This document shows positions 37,806 through 39,821 of a stretch of 39,821 bases of DNA, one piece after another. A program made the translations under genes and the position numbers. Under the pieces are notes generated by a model, which saw only the letters and a list, made by a program, of their open reading frames with translations, was not told the DNA's origin and did no database searches. This DNA comes from a virus, in IMG/VR virus record IMGVR_UViG_3300046492_000326, positions 1-39,821 of that record. One strand, given 5' to 3'. The stretch's first letter is position 1. Each line of letters opens with the position of its first letter.

Positions 37806-38201
37806 TCAGCCTGCGTAGGCCTGCGTCTTGTTGGCCACGATCTTGTCCCAGAGCGCCACGTTCTTGCGGACCATGCCGGCCGGTGCCTGCCTGGAGCCGC
37901 CCATCTCGATGGCCTCGGCGTAGGGCAGGTTGTTCACGAACCACACCACGTCCATCAGCCCGCCTAGGTTGGCGGCGACGTCGGCGATGGCCTCGGACCC
38001 CGACTTGTCGAGTTTATCACGAACTGAATCAGTGGGGCTATTGATCGTCGTCTGCCAGTTGCCCCGCAGCCTGCCCGTGTCGACCGGCGTGCCGAGGATC
38101 ACCAGGCTGAACAGCTCGAGGATCGAGGCGCGGCGCACCTGGTCCATCTGCTTGAGCGACTTGCCAGCGAAGTTGCCGACCTGCAGCGAGAAGGAGGCCA
38201 T
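37806..38201 (-). CDS. tail completion / neck protein (HK97 gp10-like)
   Basis: 131 residues. The segment TPVDTGRLRGNWQTTIN is the usual signature of HK97 gp10-like neck proteins, followed by a region with NNLPYAEAIEMGGSRQAPAGMV. It completes the head-tail interface between connector and terminator. Start ATG with a GGAG region upstream on the minus strand. Confidence 0.88.
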   Translation of the reverse strand: MASFSLQVGNFAGKSLKQMDQVRRASILELFSLVILGTPVDTGRLRGNWQTTINSPTDSVRDKLDKSGSEAIADVAANLGGLMDVVWFVNNLPYAEAIEMGGSRQAPAGMVRKNVALWDKIVANKTQAYAG

Positions 38202-38202
38202 G

Positions 38203-38565
38203 TCAGCGCCTCAGCTGGAGGGTGTAGAGCAGCGCGAGGCCCGCGGGGTTGACCGCGTCGACGTCCTCGACGGACCAGACGCGGCCGCCGGGCTCGCGGA
38301 ACGTGTCGCCCTGCTTGGGCTCAACGACGGCCTGCACCAGCGCCTGCCGGTCGCCCCGGCGGATCGTCGTGCCGTCGACGAGCTTGTCCTCGTAGTCCAC
38401 GATGACGGCGAGCACGTCGGTGGTCGTCGTGCCGCCTGGCACGACAGTGCCGTTCACCGGGTCACTGACCACGGCCGTGCTGGAGATCAGTCGGTGGGTC
38501 GTGCCGAACTCCTCGAGGAGCTCGTCGACGTCGACCTTGAGGCCCGCGTAGTCGAAGGTGGCCAT
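38203..38565 (-). CDS. head closure / head-tail connector protein
   Basis: 120 residues; its ATG shares one base with the previous stop. Beta-rich after an N-terminal helix (LKVDVDELLEEFGTTHRLI), with TTTTDVLAVIVDYEDKLVDG and RRGDRQALVQAV, consistent with the stopper-type head-tail joining proteins. Its place between the DnaT-like connector and the HK97 gp10-like gene supports the assignment. Confidence 0.75.
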   Translation of the reverse strand: MATFDYAGLKVDVDELLEEFGTTHRLISSTAVVSDPVNGTVVPGGTTTTDVLAVIVDYEDKLVDGTTIRRGDRQALVQAVVEPKQGDTFREPGGRVWSVEDVDAVNPAGLALLYTLQLRR

Positions 38566-39086
38566 CAGCCGCGCACCAGCACGCCGCCGGCGCTGCCGAT
38601 GAGGCCGGCCTGCGTGAGCATGAGCGTGACCTCCGGGAACTGCGGCAGGGCCGTCGTCGGGTTGTCCCCGGAGGTCTCGGCGAACTTAAGCGAGACCTCG
38701 ATAGGGCCGACCTTCTTCGTCTGCTCGGTGACGCGCTGACCGCTCTTGTCGTACGTCGGGTCCGGCGAGAGCTTCACGCCGGAGACGGACCGCTGCGCGA
38801 GCTGGCAGGCGGCCGAGATGAGGGCGGGCGGGAGCCCGCGGAGGAACGAGGTGACGCCGCCGCGGGGCCACTGCGTGCCCTGCAGCCGGTAGATCTGGTA
38901 GCCCGCGAAGGCGTACCTGGAGTCCAGGTAGTCAGTCGCGTCGATGCAGGCGGCCTGCATCTCGGGGTCAGTCTTCGAGGAGAGGTCCACGCCGCGGTCG
39001 GACCAGTAGCCGCGCACCTGGCCCGGCGTCACGTAGGAGTTGGCACCTTCGATCGTGCCGTTGTCGTCCTGCACCAAAAAGGCCAT
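38565..39086 (-). CDS. DnaT-like (gp6-type) head-tail connector
   Basis: 173 residues. The family pattern is clear: EGANSYVTPGQVRGYWSDRG, then ACIDATDYLDSRYAFAGY, the 'QGTQWPR' turn and PPALISAACQLAQRSV. These phage proteins are often called 'DnaT-like ssDNA-binding' in databases, but the context (after the capsid, before the connectors) and helical build show that they act as head-tail adaptors. Confidence 0.85.
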   Translation of the reverse strand: MAFLVQDDNGTIEGANSYVTPGQVRGYWSDRGVDLSSKTDPEMQAACIDATDYLDSRYAFAGYQIYRLQGTQWPRGGVTSFLRGLPPALISAACQLAQRSVSGVKLSPDPTYDKSGQRVTEQTKKVGPIEVSLKFAETSGDNPTTALPQFPEVTLMLTQAGLIGSAGGVLVRG

Positions 39087-39112
39087 GGGCCCCTCCTCTC
39101 AGTCTGTCTTGT

Positions 39113-39763
39113 TTACGTGCGAGCCGCGCGGGCCTTGGCGCGGGTGTAGCCGTCAGCGATGGCGGCCACGTCAGAGCGGGCGTTCTTCAGGCCGGTCATC
39201 TCGTCGAGCACGTCGAGGGCCGGGAGGTTGTTGGACGTCCAGTGGGCGTCGTTCTCCGGGTCGAGCGCGGCGAGGGCCTCGGCGAGCGAGGGCTTGCCCA
39301 CGTTGCCGTTCGAGGTGTCGCCAGCGTCGGCCGAGCCCACGACGGGTGGCTTCTCCTGGGTATCGTCCGCCTTGGCAACCACCAGCTCGCGCACCCTGGC
39401 CTCGTCGGCGTCGGTGAACAGGTCGCCGAAGAACTCGCGCATGCCGCTGACCACGAACTCGGGGTCCGTGTACTCGCCCGGCAGCGCGGCGAGGGCCTTG
39501 TCCAGGTTCTCGCGGGTCTTGGCCTCGTCGCCTGCGAGCAGCTCGTCGGTCTCGACGTGGGCGTTGCCCGAGTAGTAGGCGTCGACCTGGTCCGACGGCA
39601 GGGCGCCGTAGAACGAGAAGACGCGGGTGAGGGTCTCAATCTGGCGGTCGGTCCCGTTGAACTCGAGCTCGCCGCCGACGAACTGGTGGCCGTTGACGAT
39701 CAGGTCCTTGCCCTCGTGTGGGCCGACAAGCTCGAACGTGACCTTCTTCATTGCTGTGGACAT
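39113..39763 (-). CDS. head-associated protein after the capsid gene
   Basis: 216 residues, strong AGGAGG six bases before the ATG. The start (KKVTFELVGPHEGKDLIVNG, then LEFNGTDRQIETLTRVFSFYGALPSD) is a common opening in a protein that follows the major capsid gene in siphophages. The middle is acidic and Ala-rich; the C-terminal part (LDVLDEMTGLKNARSDVAAIADGYTRA) has a short helix of a kind also seen in other small head proteins. Likely a head decoration or assembly protein. No catalytic motif. Confidence 0.7.
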   Translation of the reverse strand: MSTAMKKVTFELVGPHEGKDLIVNGHQFVGGELEFNGTDRQIETLTRVFSFYGALPSDQVDAYYSGNAHVETDELLAGDEAKTRENLDKALAALPGEYTDPEFVVSGMREFFGDLFTDADEARVRELVVAKADDTQEKPPVVGSADAGDTSNGNVGKPSLAEALAALDPENDAHWTSNNLPALDVLDEMTGLKNARSDVAAIADGYTRAKARAART

Positions 39764-39774
39764 GGCTGTCCTCC

Positions 39775-39821
39775 TTAGCTGCGTGCGGTCGCACGGATGG
39801 GAGTCGCCAGGTTGGCCTGGG
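39775..39821 (-). CDS. C-terminal end of an upstream gene, probably major capsid protein
   Basis: An open frame enters at the right edge on the minus strand and ends with TAA at 39777-39775, 11 bases before the next gene. Only the last 14 residues (QANLATPIRATARS) are visible. The ending 'NLATPIR' and position just before the head-associated and connector genes make the major capsid protein the best guess, but the visible part is too short for proof. Confidence 0.5.
   Translation of the reverse strand, partial: QANLATPIRATARS

Noticed and set aside
38565-39086. DnaT-like replication protein
   Set aside because: The database-style name is misleading; the gene sits between head and tail connector genes and fits a structural adaptor.
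1-39821. CRISPR array, insertion sequence, integrase or attachment site
   Set aside because: I saw no regularly spaced repeats, no transposase or integrase gene and no tRNA-linked repeat in the window.

Overview
This window is part of the genome of a tailed double-stranded DNA phage with a long non-contractile tail (siphovirus type). The DNA is GC-rich throughout. An embedded Rz/Rz1-type spanin pair indicates a Gram-negative host. The tail-tip genes (DUF2163/BR0599-like, gpJ-like) are of a kind common in phages of high-GC Proteobacteria. I see no integrase or lysogeny repressor, but both ends of the genome lie outside the window.

Layout. Positions 1-566 (minus strand) hold a small possible ribbon-helix-helix gene and the start of a PrimPol-type primase-polymerase that runs off the left edge. 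A divergent control region (567-751) separates them from a block of plus-strand early/middle genes (752-23035). That block holds a Cas4/AddB-like DUF2800 nuclease, two small MazG-type enzymes, a SleB-like cell-wall hydrolase, a DUF2815 single-stranded-DNA-binding protein, many small overlapping unknown genes, a family A DNA polymerase and an SNF2-type helicase. It continues with a nucleotide-metabolism and modification operon (15605-20578) and a group of small proteins sharing a putative DNA-binding motif (15034, 20671, 21090, 21957), several with their own promoters. It ends at a strong terminator that faces the terminator of the late genes (23036-23209).

The late genes (39821 down to 23210, minus strand) run in the usual order: the end of an upstream gene (probably major capsid), head-tail connectors, tail terminator, tail tube, tail assembly chaperones joined by a -1 frameshift, tape measure, tail tip, tail fibre, then lysis genes (two-TM holin candidate, M15 endolysin, i-spanin, o-spanin, one-TM protein).

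The most interesting element is the operon at about 16.8-20.2 kb. A thymidylate synthase homologue has Asp instead of the dUMP-recognising Asn, as in T4 dCMP hydroxymethylase. It is translationally coupled to a MazG-like pyrophosphohydrolase carrying a DUF1599 domain, and is followed by a dCMP-deaminase-like protein and a DHFR-like protein. It is preceded by an HhH-GPD glycosylase with the Tyr and Asp signature of MIG/MBD4 thymine glycosylases. Together these suggest that this phage replaces cytosine with 5-methyl- (or 5-hydroxymethyl-) cytosine and carries a repair enzyme for its deamination product. This is inference from sequence motifs and gene order. A second notable signal is a recurrent bipartite promoter-like motif, GATGGTA-N20-22-TATRWT, that lacks a normal -35 box.
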